Shown: one piece after another, positions 25,201 through 34,079 of the stretch | Numbering within the stretch: position 1 is the stretch's first letter | How the letters are laid out: every line of letters starts with the position of its first letter | NCBI RefSeq assembly: GCF_007786455.1 | Contig: NZ_VNJK01000001.1 | Location: forward strand, 1,944,074-2,008,073 | DNA: 64,000 nt | Source of the DNA: Paenibacillus agilis | Lineage (GTDB): Bacteria > Bacillota > Bacilli > Paenibacillales > Paenibacillaceae | Reading direction: 5' to 3' | Made by a program: the position numbers and the translations under genes | Notes under the pieces: generated by a model | Told to the model about the DNA's origin: nothing | The model's database searches: none | Seen by the model: the letters and a program-made list of their open reading frames with translations, nothing else

Positions 25201-27224
25201 GCGAGCAGAACAAGACATCATACACGTATAATAAGCGTAATCAGATTGAGACGGTCACTGATGCGTTGCAGCATGTAACCGAGTACAATTACAATGATGC
25301 GGGCTATCTGACAAAATTCATAAATGCCAAGCAGTATACGACTAGCTACGAATATAATGGTCAAGGACTAATTACAAACAGTACAAATCCGCTTGGCAAT
25401 ACGACGAAGCTGGAATACGATGCGAACGGAAATGTTAAAAAGACAGTAACACCTAATGGCAACACGTTATCGTCAACTTATAATGAGCGAAATCTTGTTG
25501 CAGATACTTTTGTTAATGGCAAAAAGGACTGGAGCTATCAATACGACGCAAATGGAAATGTAAAGACGGTGTCTCGTGGTGGCATTCTTTTGAAAGAGTA
25601 TATTTATTTTAAAAATGACATGCTTAAACAGATTACGGATCGTGGCAACAATTTGTTCTATGACTATGATCCGAATCAACAAGTGAAGCAACTAGCTTAC
25701 CGTGTAGGAAATATACGCACGCAATTGAACTACGATTATAACGCGGCCAATCAATTAAAAGAGATTCGTAAAGATGGGGCTCAGCAAGTCGATTATCATT
25801 ATAACAAACTAGATAATTTAGAACGAATGAATCGCAACAATGGTACAACGACGGGTTTGACATACGACCAAGGCAATCAATTGAATACTTATACGAACAC
25901 GGGTGCAACTGGTCAAGTGATGGATAAAGCGACTTATCATTACGACAAAAATGGTAACATGAAGAGTATTGAAACACCGTTAGGTACTATACATTATGAG
26001 TATGATGGTCTGGAGCAGCTACTCAAGGAAGTTATGGCTGACGGAACGACGATTTCGTATAAATATGATAAAGTCGGCAATCGTGAAGCGAAGACGATTA
26101 CGGATACAAAAGGTAATAGCCATACAATTTCTTATGCCTACAACGAAGCCAATCAATTAAAAAATGTCGACGGTGTCGCTTATACTCATGACAAGAGCGG
26201 AAACTTGACATCGGACGGTAAACGTCAGTATCGTTACAATGAACAAGATCATTTAATTCTTGTTAAAGACGAGAACGGACAAGTTCTATTCCAAGCAGAT
26301 TATGATGAAACAGGCAAGCGCAATCTTGTTATCACTCCATCTGGCATGACAAACTATTTCTATGATGGCGATAACGTTATTTATGAGACGAACGAAAAGA
26401 ACGAAATCACCGTTCAATATACATGGGATGATTCCGGTAATCCGGTTACGATGAGCAAAGACGGAGAGACGTATTATTATCATCTGAATGGTCATTCGGA
26501 TGTAACGGCTCTGACGGACAGCAAAGGAAATATTGTGGCTTCCTATGCTTATGATGCGTGGGGTAACATTACAGCGCAAAACGGACCATTAGCAGAAGGT
26601 AATCCGTATCGCTATGCAGGTTATCGCTATGATAAGCAAACAGGTTTGTATTATTTATTGGCACGATATTATAATCCGACGAATGGCAGCTTCTTGACGC
26701 TTGATCCTCATCTGGGATCTATGGAGATGCCGCTTACAAAGAATGGATACACGTACGCTAATAATAATCCAGTGAACTTGGTTGACCCTGATGGTGAATG
26801 GGTTTCATTAGTTATTAGAATTGTAATCAAAGTTGCACCGAAAGTTATTAAACTTGCAAAGAAATCTACTCAAAAGGTTACTAAAAGTAAAGGGTTAGCT
26901 TCTCGGGGATATAAGTCTAGACCTGGTGAAAGAACATTTGAAGGTTTTGTAAATAAAAATGTACCTAAAACAAAAGAAACGAAATTATATACAAAATCAT
27001 CTGGATTTAATAATGTTGGTTCTTCAGGTGGACAATTTAAAAGGTTTGGAACTGACTCTCATGCAGGACTAGCACCACATGTTCATCAGCCTATTAGAAA
27101 TGTTAAAAATGGGAAAATAAGAGGTATAGTGGGAACTAAAACGAAAAATGGTGGTGTGACTGCTCCAACAAGAAAGGATGTAAAACAGTTATATGACTAT
27201 GCATACAATGGTAAATATAGGTAA
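22233..27224 (+). CDS. WapA-like secreted Rhs/YD-repeat toxin
   Basis: A 1663-residue polymorphic toxin. A Sec signal (VVSILVVALIVTAVPVGYA) opens it. A DNRLRE-type domain follows (LNDTNIRSASPTATAATE, then VIRSLLHFDTSNI), then about 25 YD repeats such as YDANGNVKKTV. The Rhs core ends at YYLLARYYNPTNGSFLTLDP and NPVNLVDPDG. The last 140 residues after DPDG are the variable toxin tip, Lys-rich with GGQFKRFGTDSHAGLAPHVH near its end. That His motif suggests a nuclease, but I cannot name the family. ATG at 22233 follows AAGGGGT; an earlier in-frame codon lacks a site. The Bacillus counterpart WapA mediates contact-dependent inhibition. Confidence 0.9.
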   Translation: MYSRKRLRSFQRFVVSILVVALIVTAVPVGYALPSTGSELAAPDSLKKNQEQQSKEKDLPKEEVEDLRTEDSRTFSNGDGTLTTEISQVPIHYKDQSSDKWLPIDNKLHTNGQIVYNNANDYKVKFNKQNKKNSSLFELTEDHYGITLHPVGRKHENKNSRKKRDTSTNQAVLDAPKEVTSSHENNNIEYPDVYPDVNIKYTLASNRIKEDIILEKKPDPATPTVYSFSIDLKNLDYRAEPNGTISLLDKQTQEIVYFIDKPFMYDSYRPEGYKSNPQVDTYPEEALSFDVEMRMQEEGDQLTLDIVPNRAWLEDSSRVYPVTIDPTIVKYQPKAKLNDTNIRSASPTATAATETTLGVGLYKDSTKSNVIRSLLHFDTSNIKKGSQVLTAEINMRLASVSNDTDISGTMHVIEKTWSETGASWNNANVNDPWKVKGGDFAAAQTSTVSGIGALTTLDIIYQWSIAPYIVDRWINDPTRNRGLLFKSHSETTNTYKKFISGDDTAFADYSPVLAITYYPASRLGMEPYWTYGSLPVGDGVSSANLGTGNHVLSFTDHVLDGRGNFGFSLTRTYNSKAVEHAPFGYGWSFTGSETIMEAPRAGEILYTDSDGTSHTFKYNKDTNRFETPPGLYTRLNKVFDAKGFTTGYEIFDKFGNKTYFERLKSDEEVSIIRARISSEKDRHGNTVSYGYDEAGKLTTITDPSGRKLVLDYNERGKVRSSVLEDKKFEYEYDTSSKLLYVDEFLDATKKIRTQFEYDKNNRIHAVIDNNGRRTDFTYTDDGSLLSVQEPSSDESNIDAPDRPGTSYNYQIEKALASITDPLGNRTAYHMNSNYVVTKVVDAAGNVFTTILDENYNPTESVDAENGLVKRTYDDKGNILTSTDEEGFVTTYTYDAFSNVKSEIDAKGNKTTYDYNDVGDLMFVIDANNERTTYTYDQYGNRLTATLPNGTIESFSYDSNGNYVKTVKDPSGNIITTHTDKHGNVTDLIDGEQNKTSYTYNKRNQIETVTDALQHVTEYNYNDAGYLTKFINAKQYTTSYEYNGQGLITNSTNPLGNTTKLEYDANGNVKKTVTPNGNTLSSTYNERNLVADTFVNGKKDWSYQYDANGNVKTVSRGGILLKEYIYFKNDMLKQITDRGNNLFYDYDPNQQVKQLAYRVGNIRTQLNYDYNAANQLKEIRKDGAQQVDYHYNKLDNLERMNRNNGTTTGLTYDQGNQLNTYTNTGATGQVMDKATYHYDKNGNMKSIETPLGTIHYEYDGLEQLLKEVMADGTTISYKYDKVGNREAKTITDTKGNSHTISYAYNEANQLKNVDGVAYTHDKSGNLTSDGKRQYRYNEQDHLILVKDENGQVLFQADYDETGKRNLVITPSGMTNYFYDGDNVIYETNEKNEITVQYTWDDSGNPVTMSKDGETYYYHLNGHSDVTALTDSKGNIVASYAYDAWGNITAQNGPLAEGNPYRYAGYRYDKQTGLYYLLARYYNPTNGSFLTLDPHLGSMEMPLTKNGYTYANNNPVNLVDPDGEWVSLVIRIVIKVAPKVIKLAKKSTQKVTKSKGLASRGYKSRPGERTFEGFVNKNVPKTKETKLYTKSSGFNNVGSSGGQFKRFGTDSHAGLAPHVHQPIRNVKNGKIRGIVGTKTKNGGVTAPTRKDVKQLYDYAYNGKYR

Positions 27225-27244
27225 TTAAATGGAGGTTGGAAGAT

Positions 27245-27706
27245 ATGTCGTATACCGTTTTTGATTGCACCCAGTTTGTAACTTTAGACACTCATGATGA
27301 TAACAGTATTGAGAACATAAAAGAAGCATTTAAGCAGTTAGGTTTTGATTTAAAATTCAATGAGCAAATCTCTAATAATAAGCTAATCTATCTTAAAGAC
27401 CATTTAAAAACTACAGTTATAGAATTAGTAGATAAAGAATTTATAGGAGAGTTTGAAGATTGGGAAGATGTTTCTTCACCACCGATTAAAATAATAAAAT
27501 TCATAAAAATATTGAAAATTATATTGAAAGATAGAAACATCGGAAGTTTGAAATTAATTATTGTTAATAATGCTTCTGAAAATAAAAAAGAAGATAACAT
27601 TCTTGAATTGATTTCTTCAGAAGAGGACTTAAATACAAGCTTGTTTTCAATCTCTAGTTGGAACTTTGAATTTAAAACAGACGTGTTAATTTTAAAATTG
27701 ATATAA
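27245..27706 (+). CDS. Putative immunity protein for the Rhs toxin
   Basis: A 153-residue acidic cytoplasmic protein with no recognised family. It starts 20 bases after the toxin stop, with GGAGG nine bases before ATG 27245. Its codon use is far more AT-rich than the Rhs core, as are the toxin tip and the downstream genes, which fits horizontal replacement of a toxin-immunity cassette. The immunity role is inferred only from position, size and charge. Confidence 0.65.
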   Translation: MSYTVFDCTQFVTLDTHDDNSIENIKEAFKQLGFDLKFNEQISNNKLIYLKDHLKTTVIELVDKEFIGEFEDWEDVSSPPIKIIKFIKILKIILKDRNIGSLKLIIVNNASENKKEDNILELISSEEDLNTSLFSISSWNFEFKTDVLILKLI

Positions 27707-27850
27707 AAATATATTAATTTAAATCTACAAATTGGAGAGCGTAAAATATCATGTGTAAATGCAAATTGACCTCCCCCTGTTGAAGATTACGTTAGTCTCT
27801 GGTCGTGAACAAAGTAAAAGTCCACGATATAATAAGTTATTAAACTTGTA

Positions 27851-27885
27851 AAAATATCCTCTTTTTTAAAAAAGAGGATATTTTT
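27851..27885 (+). terminator. Terminator after the immunity gene
   Basis: A near-perfect AT-rich inverted repeat centred at 27867/27868 (AAATATCCTCTTTTTT and complement) ends in a T-run. Confidence 0.85.
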
Positions 27886-27897
27886 GAATTTATATAC

Positions 27898-28090
27898 TTC
27901 CAAGCAGACTCTGATGAAATAGGAAAGCGCAATGAAGTTGTCACTACATATGGAACGAAAAAATACTTCTACGATGATGAAAGAATGGCAAATTGGTTAT
28001 ATTCACCCCAAAAGTAAAGGTGAATCTAATAATTATAAAAATGCGGAAGTACTTTCACGTAAAGAAAATAGAGATAAATGGGATGGATAA
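27898..28090 (+). pseudogene. Displaced Rhs tip (fragment of an older toxin end)
   Basis: The first part reads FQADSDEIGKRNEVVTTYGT then KKYFYDDERMA, matching the Rhs core at about 26289-26380 (FQADYDETGKRNLVITPSGM, NYFYDGD). It stops at 28015 in that frame. In the adjacent frame the text continues as WQIGYIHPKSKGESNNYKNA and ends NRDKWDG at 28090, which looks like the end of a different nuclease-type toxin tip. There is no start region or toxin body. This is the usual scar left when an incoming tip displaces an older one. Confidence 0.75.
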
Positions 28091-28102
28091 AGGAGTTATA
28101 CT

Positions 28103-28774
28103 ATGAAGAGTAATTTATATACATTGGACATGAATAAGGAACAAATACGTAATGGCTGTATATTGGCGGCATTAGCACATGCTATGATGGTAGCGCATTA
28201 TCCAGAACTTTCACACGAACATTCATGGGATGGTGTCAATTATAATGTGCAAGACAGTTCTGGTACAAGAGGAACAATTACATTTGATGAAAAGTGGATC
28301 ATAGCAGCATTTCAAAAAGAGGAAAGTGATAGATTAAATCATAACGATTGGTATAGCAATGGTTCGAAAAGTGCTCCAGATGAGGTAGTTCAAATTGCAG
28401 CAAATGAAACATTTCAATATCTTCTAGATGAGATTAGTGGCTCACTGGTACCATCAATCAGTGCTGTATTTTGGGGCGATGATAAAAATATCTATTCTCC
28501 GGATAATCAAGATGATCTACTATTACATGGTGGAGATATCATTTTAAATCAGTTATCAGAATTCGAAGAATCCCTTGAATCATGGATTAAATATTATGAA
28601 ATGAACACAGAACAAATTGAATTACTAACAATGCTCTATTATAAAAAAATCAATAATCCATCTGAGTCAATCTATTTGACAGTAAAAGAAATAAAGATGC
28701 TAGGCACAACTGATGAAGAAGGATTAAGAGAGAGTAAAGAATCTTTTGATGAGTTAGGGATTTATTGGGGATAA
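28103..28774 (+). CDS. Orphan putative immunity protein
   Basis: A 223-residue acidic protein with no signal peptide or membrane segment. It starts 12 bases after the end of the displaced Rhs tip, with AAAGGAG before the ATG at 28103. The position is what is expected for the immunity gene of the displaced toxin, which cells keep for protection against kin still carrying that toxin. Distinctive parts are the N-terminus NGCILAALAHAMMVAHYPEL and a Trp-rich mid region. The family is not recognised and the function is inferred from context. Confidence 0.6.
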   Translation: MKSNLYTLDMNKEQIRNGCILAALAHAMMVAHYPELSHEHSWDGVNYNVQDSSGTRGTITFDEKWIIAAFQKEESDRLNHNDWYSNGSKSAPDEVVQIAANETFQYLLDEISGSLVPSISAVFWGDDKNIYSPDNQDDLLLHGGDIILNQLSEFEESLESWIKYYEMNTEQIELLTMLYYKKINNPSESIYLTVKEIKMLGTTDEEGLRESKESFDELGIYWG

Positions 28775-28817
28775 TTATAAAGCATTAGAGATCTAGATCG
28801 TAAAATAATTTTGTTTA

Positions 28818-28852
28818 TGAGGTTGGCCAGATTAATGGTTAACCTCATTTTC
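28818..28852 (+). terminator. Terminator of the orphan immunity gene
   Basis: TGAGGTTGGCCA (28818-28829) pairs with TGGTTAACCTCA (28836-28847), followed by TTTTC. Confidence 0.8.
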
Positions 28853-28872
28853 ATTTAGAATAAGCATTTGCA

Positions 28873-29334
28873 GTGGAAGAGATTAGTTTTCTGGGCATTG
28901 AGCCTAGTATTCAAAATTATGAATTAGAACTGAACATATTTAAAGCAAACAAAGATAATTGGAACAAGCAGTTGTTGCAAACGAGTCAGTACAACTATTG
29001 TTTACTTGATTATGTACTCGAACAAGAGGACGAGGGCAAGTTCAACAACGAATTCCAATCTACATATGGGAACTTGGAATATGTGAATGGGCTGAGCAGT
29101 GATGCTCGTAGGTCGTTGTCTCATGATATTGTTGCACATTATAAGCTGCCATTGTTTGATCTTGAAGCACGGTTAAAAGTGTTTAAACATGTGGAATTAG
29201 ACGCTGTGAAAGAGAATGTTGGCAATATGAAGTCAGCAATTGATCAGTTGAGCACATTGGGTGACGAAGAGCGTACACGAATTGCGGCCGCGCATCTTGA
29301 TCTCGCTATGTTTACAGCAGGCTTGATCGAGTAA
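28873..29334 (+). CDS. Uncharacterised helical protein, possibly truncated
   Basis: A 153-residue acidic, mostly helical protein that I do not recognise. The only early start is GTG at 28873, preceded by an in-frame TAA at 28861 and no ribosome site, directly after a terminator. It may therefore be the 3' part of a larger gene or an unexpressed remnant. The C-terminal half (HVELDAVKENVGNMKSAIDQ) looks coiled. A good terminator follows. It may be another cargo gene of the Rhs locus. Confidence 0.4.
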   Translation: MEEISFLGIEPSIQNYELELNIFKANKDNWNKQLLQTSQYNYCLLDYVLEQEDEGKFNNEFQSTYGNLEYVNGLSSDARRSLSHDIVAHYKLPLFDLEARLKVFKHVELDAVKENVGNMKSAIDQLSTLGDEERTRIAAAHLDLAMFTAGLIE

Positions 29335-29392
29335 CAGGAAACGATAGACGCTAACTATTTATTCTAGTGCTTAATTAGACACATGCAATGCT

Positions 29393-29425
29393 AGAGATCT
29401 GTCTATTACAGACAGGTCTCTTTTT
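29393..29425 (+). terminator. Terminator
   Basis: AGAGATCTGTCT (29393-29404) pairs with AGACAGGTCTCT (29410-29421) with one G-U pair, followed by Ts. Confidence 0.88.
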
Positions 29426-29715
29426 GTGTGTATGTAGAAAATACGCAAGTTGTTGTTCAGTTTGATGTCACAGCTCAATTACTTATACATCGCATGGTTA
29501 TCCATTTTTGATGAAGCAAATACCTATTCGATATCGAATGCTGAAAATTAACATTTCCTGAAGCAGGTTGAGCATAAGATATGATGAGCGATAAAGGTAA
29601 CTACAGATATAAGTTAACATAATATTTTATATGTAACTTTAAATACATTTGATTAACCTTGCATGAATTATCATGCTGCCTCAGGTTGATCTTCAATAAG
29701 AAAGGGGAAGTCCTT
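29426..29715. other. Gap with a 14-base palindrome
   Basis: No gene is seen. A perfect palindrome ATTCGATATCGAAT lies at 29526-29539 and could be a repressor site for the following gene; no promoter is clear. AAAGGGG at 29702-29707 is the ribosome site of the next gene. Confidence 0.3.
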
Positions 29716-30126
29716 ATGAATGTCCATCGCACGGCTAAGCTGGAAGTATGGTATGACAGTTGGTGTCCTTTGTGCCAACAAATTCATAAGCGACTGTTGA
29801 AGCTGGATTGGTTCAAATCCCTACAGTTTGTATCGATACGCGCGCCGGAGCTCGTAGCCACGTTGGAGAAGTATGGTGTGAGCATGGAGCAGGTAGAAAA
29901 AGAACTGCATGTTAGGTGGATTGCATCAAATAGCATTCAATCGGGGATTCACGCGGTTATATCCATTACTAAGGTGGTACCTCCGTTATGGCCGTTGTAT
30001 CCGGTGCTTGCGCTGCTGGCTAGAATGGGAGTGGGGGAGAAGCTTTATAACTGGATCGCTGGAGGCAGAATGATCATACCAGTGGGGCATTGCACAGATG
30101 GACTTTGTCCATTAAACAAGAAATAG
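29716..30126 (+). CDS. DCC-family (DUF393) thiol-disulphide oxidoreductase-like protein
   Basis: A 136-residue protein of the DCC family. The thioredoxin-like motif is seen as VWYDSWCPLCQQIHKR near the N-terminus, with a second Cys pair late in VGHCTDGLCPLNKK. A hydrophobic stretch (PPLWPLYPVLALLARMGVG) could touch the membrane. It is thought to act in redox chemistry; the substrate is unknown. ATG 29716 follows AAAGGGG, so upstream in-frame starts are rejected. Confidence 0.8.
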   Translation: MNVHRTAKLEVWYDSWCPLCQQIHKRLLKLDWFKSLQFVSIRAPELVATLEKYGVSMEQVEKELHVRWIASNSIQSGIHAVISITKVVPPLWPLYPVLALLARMGVGEKLYNWIAGGRMIIPVGHCTDGLCPLNKK

Positions 30127-30305
30127 CCTTGATCGTGCGAGGGAATGTATTGTTCTTTGTTATGGTCCTGTTTGAATCTTTAGCTCGAACGACTTGTATA
30201 AATATATGCAGGATTTTGTAGAAATATGTCATGATTACCTTCCCAATAATGGAAGATGTATGTTACATTTGACTACACGAGCGATTTTAGAACAGGAAGG
30301 GGCAA

Positions 30306-31067
30306 ATGATGGAGGCTATTGAACGATACTTGGAACGGTTATCTCAGCGGCTGGGTTCATCAGAAGAGTCTTCTTCGCTCATACTGAGAACAAAAAAACA
30401 GCTGTACACGCTATCCCGTGACTACACCATACGAGGCTACAGTGTCGAAGAAAGTGCTGCAAAAGCCATTGAAATGATACAATGTGACCCTATTCTTCGA
30501 GAACGAACGAGCAGCAAACAACGCGCTCCGTTATGGGCTCTGATTGTGACGTTTATTGGATTTAACATCGTACTTTTTCTTGTGTTTCACGGTCACTTTG
30601 GATTGACTTCTTACTTACTACCACTTATTAGTGCTGTGCCAATTCCATGGCTTGTGTTGCTCTTGATGCTAACTGGCTGGTCATGCTTATTAACAGTTGT
30701 CGCACATAGTTGGCGTAAGCATCATGCCTATGTAGCGCTCTTTAGCAGTGCGATTATCGCATATATCAGTTTTATTTTTTCTTTATATATCATTGTTGTT
30801 ATTAATATCATAATGAGCGTTTATTTGTTACGAAAATATCGTACATGGCAGCCTGCAGCTATCGCTATTCTCATGCAAGCAACACATGATCTGACAGTTC
30901 GCTTATTTTTATGGGTGAATCTAGAAACGAATCAATTCATTCCTGTGCCTGACCTCTCCCTACAATATATCCTCCAATATTCTTTCCTTGTATGGATCGT
31001 CCCAATTGTGCTTCTACTCATGCTTTATGCTGTATATAAAAGAATCTTTCCGGCTTATGGAGAGTGA
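30306..31067 (+). CDS. Uncharacterised multi-pass membrane protein
   Basis: A 253-residue protein. Residues 1-75 are soluble, helical and charged (ERYLERLSQRLGSSEESSSL, YSVEESAAKAIEMI), resembling the prefix domains found on some permeases. Six hydrophobic segments follow to the C-terminus. No transporter motif is recognised. Two adjacent ATGs (30306, 30309) follow AGGAAGGGG. It is a single-gene unit. Confidence 0.6.
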   Translation: MMEAIERYLERLSQRLGSSEESSSLILRTKKQLYTLSRDYTIRGYSVEESAAKAIEMIQCDPILRERTSSKQRAPLWALIVTFIGFNIVLFLVFHGHFGLTSYLLPLISAVPIPWLVLLLMLTGWSCLLTVVAHSWRKHHAYVALFSSAIIAYISFIFSLYIIVVINIIMSVYLLRKYRTWQPAAIAILMQATHDLTVRLFLWVNLETNQFIPVPDLSLQYILQYSFLVWIVPIVLLLMLYAVYKRIFPAYGE

Positions 31068-31194
31068 TTATACTTTTCTTCTCCGTAGCAAATAATGAGT
31101 GTGATGCTCGTAACAGAGTAGAACGTGTACTTAGCAATAGAAAAAGATATGAACTGGCAGGGTTCTTACCATATTATTCAAGTAAACGGACTAA

Positions 31195-31223
31195 AATAGA
31201 CCGGTTCATGGAACCGGTCTATT
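31195..31223 (-). terminator. Terminator of the aldo/keto reductase gene
   Basis: AATAGACCGGTTC (31195-31207) and GAACCGGTCTATT (31211-31223) form a perfect 13-bp stem with a 3-base loop; TTTAG follows on the minus strand. Confidence 0.82.
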
Positions 31224-31236
31224 CGTGTGACTCCAA

Positions 31237-32157
31237 TTATGAATTAATGACAAGTGGATGATCCGCGTCAAGCAGGGTAGCAGCGCGAGCATTGCTGCGA
31301 ACTTGTGCTTCATCTTTACACCCTGGGATAACGGAAGCGACAGCAGGGTGACGAAGGCACCAAGCCAACGCCCATTGTGCCATAGGAACATCCGCAGGAA
31401 CTTCATTTTGCTGAATGAATTCAACTTGTTTTAAGGTTTCGTCTAATTCAATTCCTTCATTGCGTTTTCTTACATCGTTGTCGGCAAATGTTACACCTGG
31501 TTTGTACTTTCCGCTTAAGAAACCGCTCGCCAGTGGTACACGAGCAAGCACACCAAGATCATCTGCTTCACATGCAGGGTATACTTCCTGCTCTGGCTGA
31601 CGCTCCAATCGATTGTACACGATTTGAATTGTGCTGGCACCCACGGAAAGGGCACGTGTCGTTTGATGCATACTGTTGCTCTTGTTTAAAGAAATGCCGA
31701 GGTGTCTAATCTTTCCTGCCTCGACTTGCTTATTCAGCAGCGTCCATAGATCATCCTGATCGAAAGCTTCATCGCTTCCAGAATGGAATTGATACAAATC
31801 GATATAATCTGTTTTCAATGCAAGCAATGATTTGTCCAATTGTGTGAGTACATGTTCAGCATCGAACCGATCTGTGCGATTCAAATGGGAGTGGAATTGA
31901 TGACCGAATTTCGTTGCAACGACCCAATCTTCACGCTTATCACGAGCTAGAAAATTTCCGATTAGGGACTCGGATAAATGATCTCCATAACATTCAGCCG
32001 TATCAATAAAGTTAATGCCTTCTTCTTTTGCTGTATGTAATACTCGATCGGCCTCTTCTTGGGTATATTGATGACCCCATTCACCACCAAATTGCCACGT
32101 GCCGATTCCAATAGCAGATACTTTAAGTTCTGTTCTACCTAGTCTACGATATTGCAT
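31237..32157 (-). CDS. Aldo/keto reductase
   Basis: A 306-residue NADPH-dependent oxidoreductase with a TIM-barrel fold. The catalytic tetrad is visible: Asp and Tyr in FIDTAECYGD, Lys in VVATKFGHQ and His in DLYQFHSGSDE. The phosphate-binding end is IPGCKDEAQVRSN. The substrate is unknown. ATG at 32157 follows AAAGGATG on the minus strand. It is monocistronic with its own terminator. Confidence 0.9.
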   Translation of the reverse strand: MQYRRLGRTELKVSAIGIGTWQFGGEWGHQYTQEEADRVLHTAKEEGINFIDTAECYGDHLSESLIGNFLARDKREDWVVATKFGHQFHSHLNRTDRFDAEHVLTQLDKSLLALKTDYIDLYQFHSGSDEAFDQDDLWTLLNKQVEAGKIRHLGISLNKSNSMHQTTRALSVGASTIQIVYNRLERQPEQEVYPACEADDLGVLARVPLASGFLSGKYKPGVTFADNDVRKRNEGIELDETLKQVEFIQQNEVPADVPMAQWALAWCLRHPAVASVIPGCKDEAQVRSNARAATLLDADHPLVINS

Positions 32158-32428
32158 TGCTACACATCCTTTCTATTTCTAAACCGTAACTCTTGATGCC
32201 AGCCTTGCCTATATTCATGTTACCACATGTTTGGCAGGAGTTATACTTTCCTTAACCTTTGATGGGGATCCGAATCAACAGAGAAATACCAGCAAATCGT
32301 TCATCTTACCTATGAACCACAAAAAAATTAGAATAAATTGACAAAATACTTCTGGTGGATCAAAATGAGGGAGAAGTGATTTTTAATTGGCAAGTAGGCG
32401 CATAGCATAGGGGAAAGGGGATGATTCC

Positions 32429-33190
32429 TTGCTTTACAATGATTATCTTGAAAGTGCCCACTTCTGCAATAATCTCAAAATTTATAGTAAATCCAGTCAA
32501 AAAGGTTCACCGAGTGTTGTGTTTATCGCGGGGATGGGCGATAGCTGTGAAACATGGAAGGACATTCAAGATCGTATAGCTCTAGAAACCTCGACATTTT
32601 CTTACGATAGAGCGGGAATTGGTAGGAGCAAGTCTGCAGCGGGTTCAAGGACGTGTCGGGATCTGGCAGATGAACTCTCACAACTTTTGTTATCGGTAAA
32701 TGTTGAACCACCATACATATTAGTAGGTCATTCTTTCGGAGGATTAGTTGCGAGGTTGTACGCGAGCCTCCATCCACAGCTTATTGCTGGTATCGTTCTC
32801 GTAGATGCAGCACCCGAATATAAAGAGCTAGCTTATGAGAAAGCTTTGCCTAAAAAGTTGATTGCAAGAAATCGAGAATATTACGAGAATCCGCTATTGA
32901 ACGGCGAGAAGATCGATAAGGTGCAAAGTTATAAGCAAGTCGTAGAGCATTCTTGCTTAAACGATATCCCGCTTTCTATTATTACGAGGGGGCTACCGGA
33001 TATCGGGGAGGGAGAATGGCCGAATCAAGCTATATTAGAAATTGAGCAGATGCTGCAGCACGAATTTACACGTCTATCGACCTCAAGTCGTAGTCGCATT
33101 GCGGCTAACAGTAGGCACTATATTCATCATGACGAGCCCGAAATTGTAATTGAGGAAATATTAATCTTGTTAAAGGGGATAGACAAGTGA
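32429..33190 (+). CDS. Alpha/beta hydrolase
   Basis: A 253-residue hydrolase. The oxyanion region is FIAGMGDSCETW, the nucleophile Ser lies in VGHSFGGLVARLYA, the acid probably after LSIITRGLPD, and the His in AANSRHYIHHDEPE. All three triad elements are plausible. The substrate is unknown. TTG at 32429 is eight bases after GGGAAAGGGG; a nearby ATG at 32421 is out of frame. It overlaps the next gene by four bases, so the two are coupled. Confidence 0.85.
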   Translation: MLYNDYLESAHFCNNLKIYSKSSQKGSPSVVFIAGMGDSCETWKDIQDRIALETSTFSYDRAGIGRSKSAAGSRTCRDLADELSQLLLSVNVEPPYILVGHSFGGLVARLYASLHPQLIAGIVLVDAAPEYKELAYEKALPKKLIARNREYYENPLLNGEKIDKVQSYKQVVEHSCLNDIPLSIITRGLPDIGEGEWPNQAILEIEQMLQHEFTRLSTSSRSRIAANSRHYIHHDEPEIVIEEILILLKGIDK

Positions 33191-34038
33191 ACGAAATCAG
33201 AGCGAAATTAAAGCTGGATCTACAACGAATCGAGAAGGAACAATATCAGCTTCGAGAAGGAGAAACGATTCAAGATTTCATTCCACTTATGCTGAAGTAC
33301 ATTGGCGATCCTGATTCTGAGTTAAGGGATAATCTGATCTATCCGACATTCTATATGTGGATTCAGGAGGAAAATAAGCTTTCAGAAGAGGAATTACGCA
33401 GTCTGTTAGCAGTGTTGGTTGATGAAGAGCATTTATTCTATGCGATTGGAAGTCAGAACGATCAAACCGTATTTACAAGGACGTTTACTGCTCTAGCAGT
33501 CGTGTTAATCGTGCGTCGCCATAGGCAGCAACCATTCCTAGAACTGAAGGAATTCCAGCAGTTAAAGAATGCGATGCTCCGTTATTACGCGGAAGAAAAG
33601 GATTTCCGCGGGTACTTAGAAGAAGGAGGCTGGGCTCACAGTGCTGCTCATGGTGCAGATATGTTAGTTGAGCTCGTGCAGTGTTCTGAAAGCGATGCAA
33701 AGGTACAACGTGAAGTGCTTTCCGCGATACAGGAAGTGTTGTATAACGGTATACATATCTTTAATGAAGAAGAGGATGAGCGTATTACGAGCATTGTAGA
33801 CGTTATGATTGAAACAGAACGATTGCCTCTAGCAGAAATCGTTGAGTGGATAAGGAATTTGGCGCAATGCGCTGACAGGCCGAGAAGCCGCGAGCAAGTA
33901 ATTGCGCGAGTCAATAGCAAAAATGTTTTGCGCTGCCTTTATTTTAGAAGAGTTCAGGAAGGTCGGAGTGAAGCTTTACTTGCGGCCATTACAACTGCGG
34001 AGAATAAGTTAAATAGATTTGCGGTAAGTAAGATGTAA
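33187..34038 (+). CDS. DUF2785-family protein
   Basis: A 283-residue helical, HEAT-like cytoplasmic protein of the DUF2785 family. A conserved-looking core is YLEEGGWAHSAAHGADMLVE, whose His residues could bind a metal or substrate. It has a GTG start within the stop of the preceding hydrolase (GTGA overlap). Function is unknown; coupling suggests it works with the hydrolase. Confidence 0.75.
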   Translation: MNEIRAKLKLDLQRIEKEQYQLREGETIQDFIPLMLKYIGDPDSELRDNLIYPTFYMWIQEENKLSEEELRSLLAVLVDEEHLFYAIGSQNDQTVFTRTFTALAVVLIVRRHRQQPFLELKEFQQLKNAMLRYYAEEKDFRGYLEEGGWAHSAAHGADMLVELVQCSESDAKVQREVLSAIQEVLYNGIHIFNEEEDERITSIVDVMIETERLPLAEIVEWIRNLAQCADRPRSREQVIARVNSKNVLRCLYFRRVQEGRSEALLAAITTAENKLNRFAVSKM

Positions 34039-34079
34039 TCAACGGTATGGGTTAAATTGAAATTATAACGTAATAAGGT

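Noticed and set aside
24045-26579. Several minus-strand frames opposite the Rhs gene
   Set aside because: The repeat structure of the Rhs gene creates antisense frames; none has a ribosome site or a recognised domain.
29526-29539. ATTCGATATCGAAT palindrome as a strong regulatory finding
   Set aside because: It is perfect but short, with no adjacent promoter, so it is noted only as part of the gap description.
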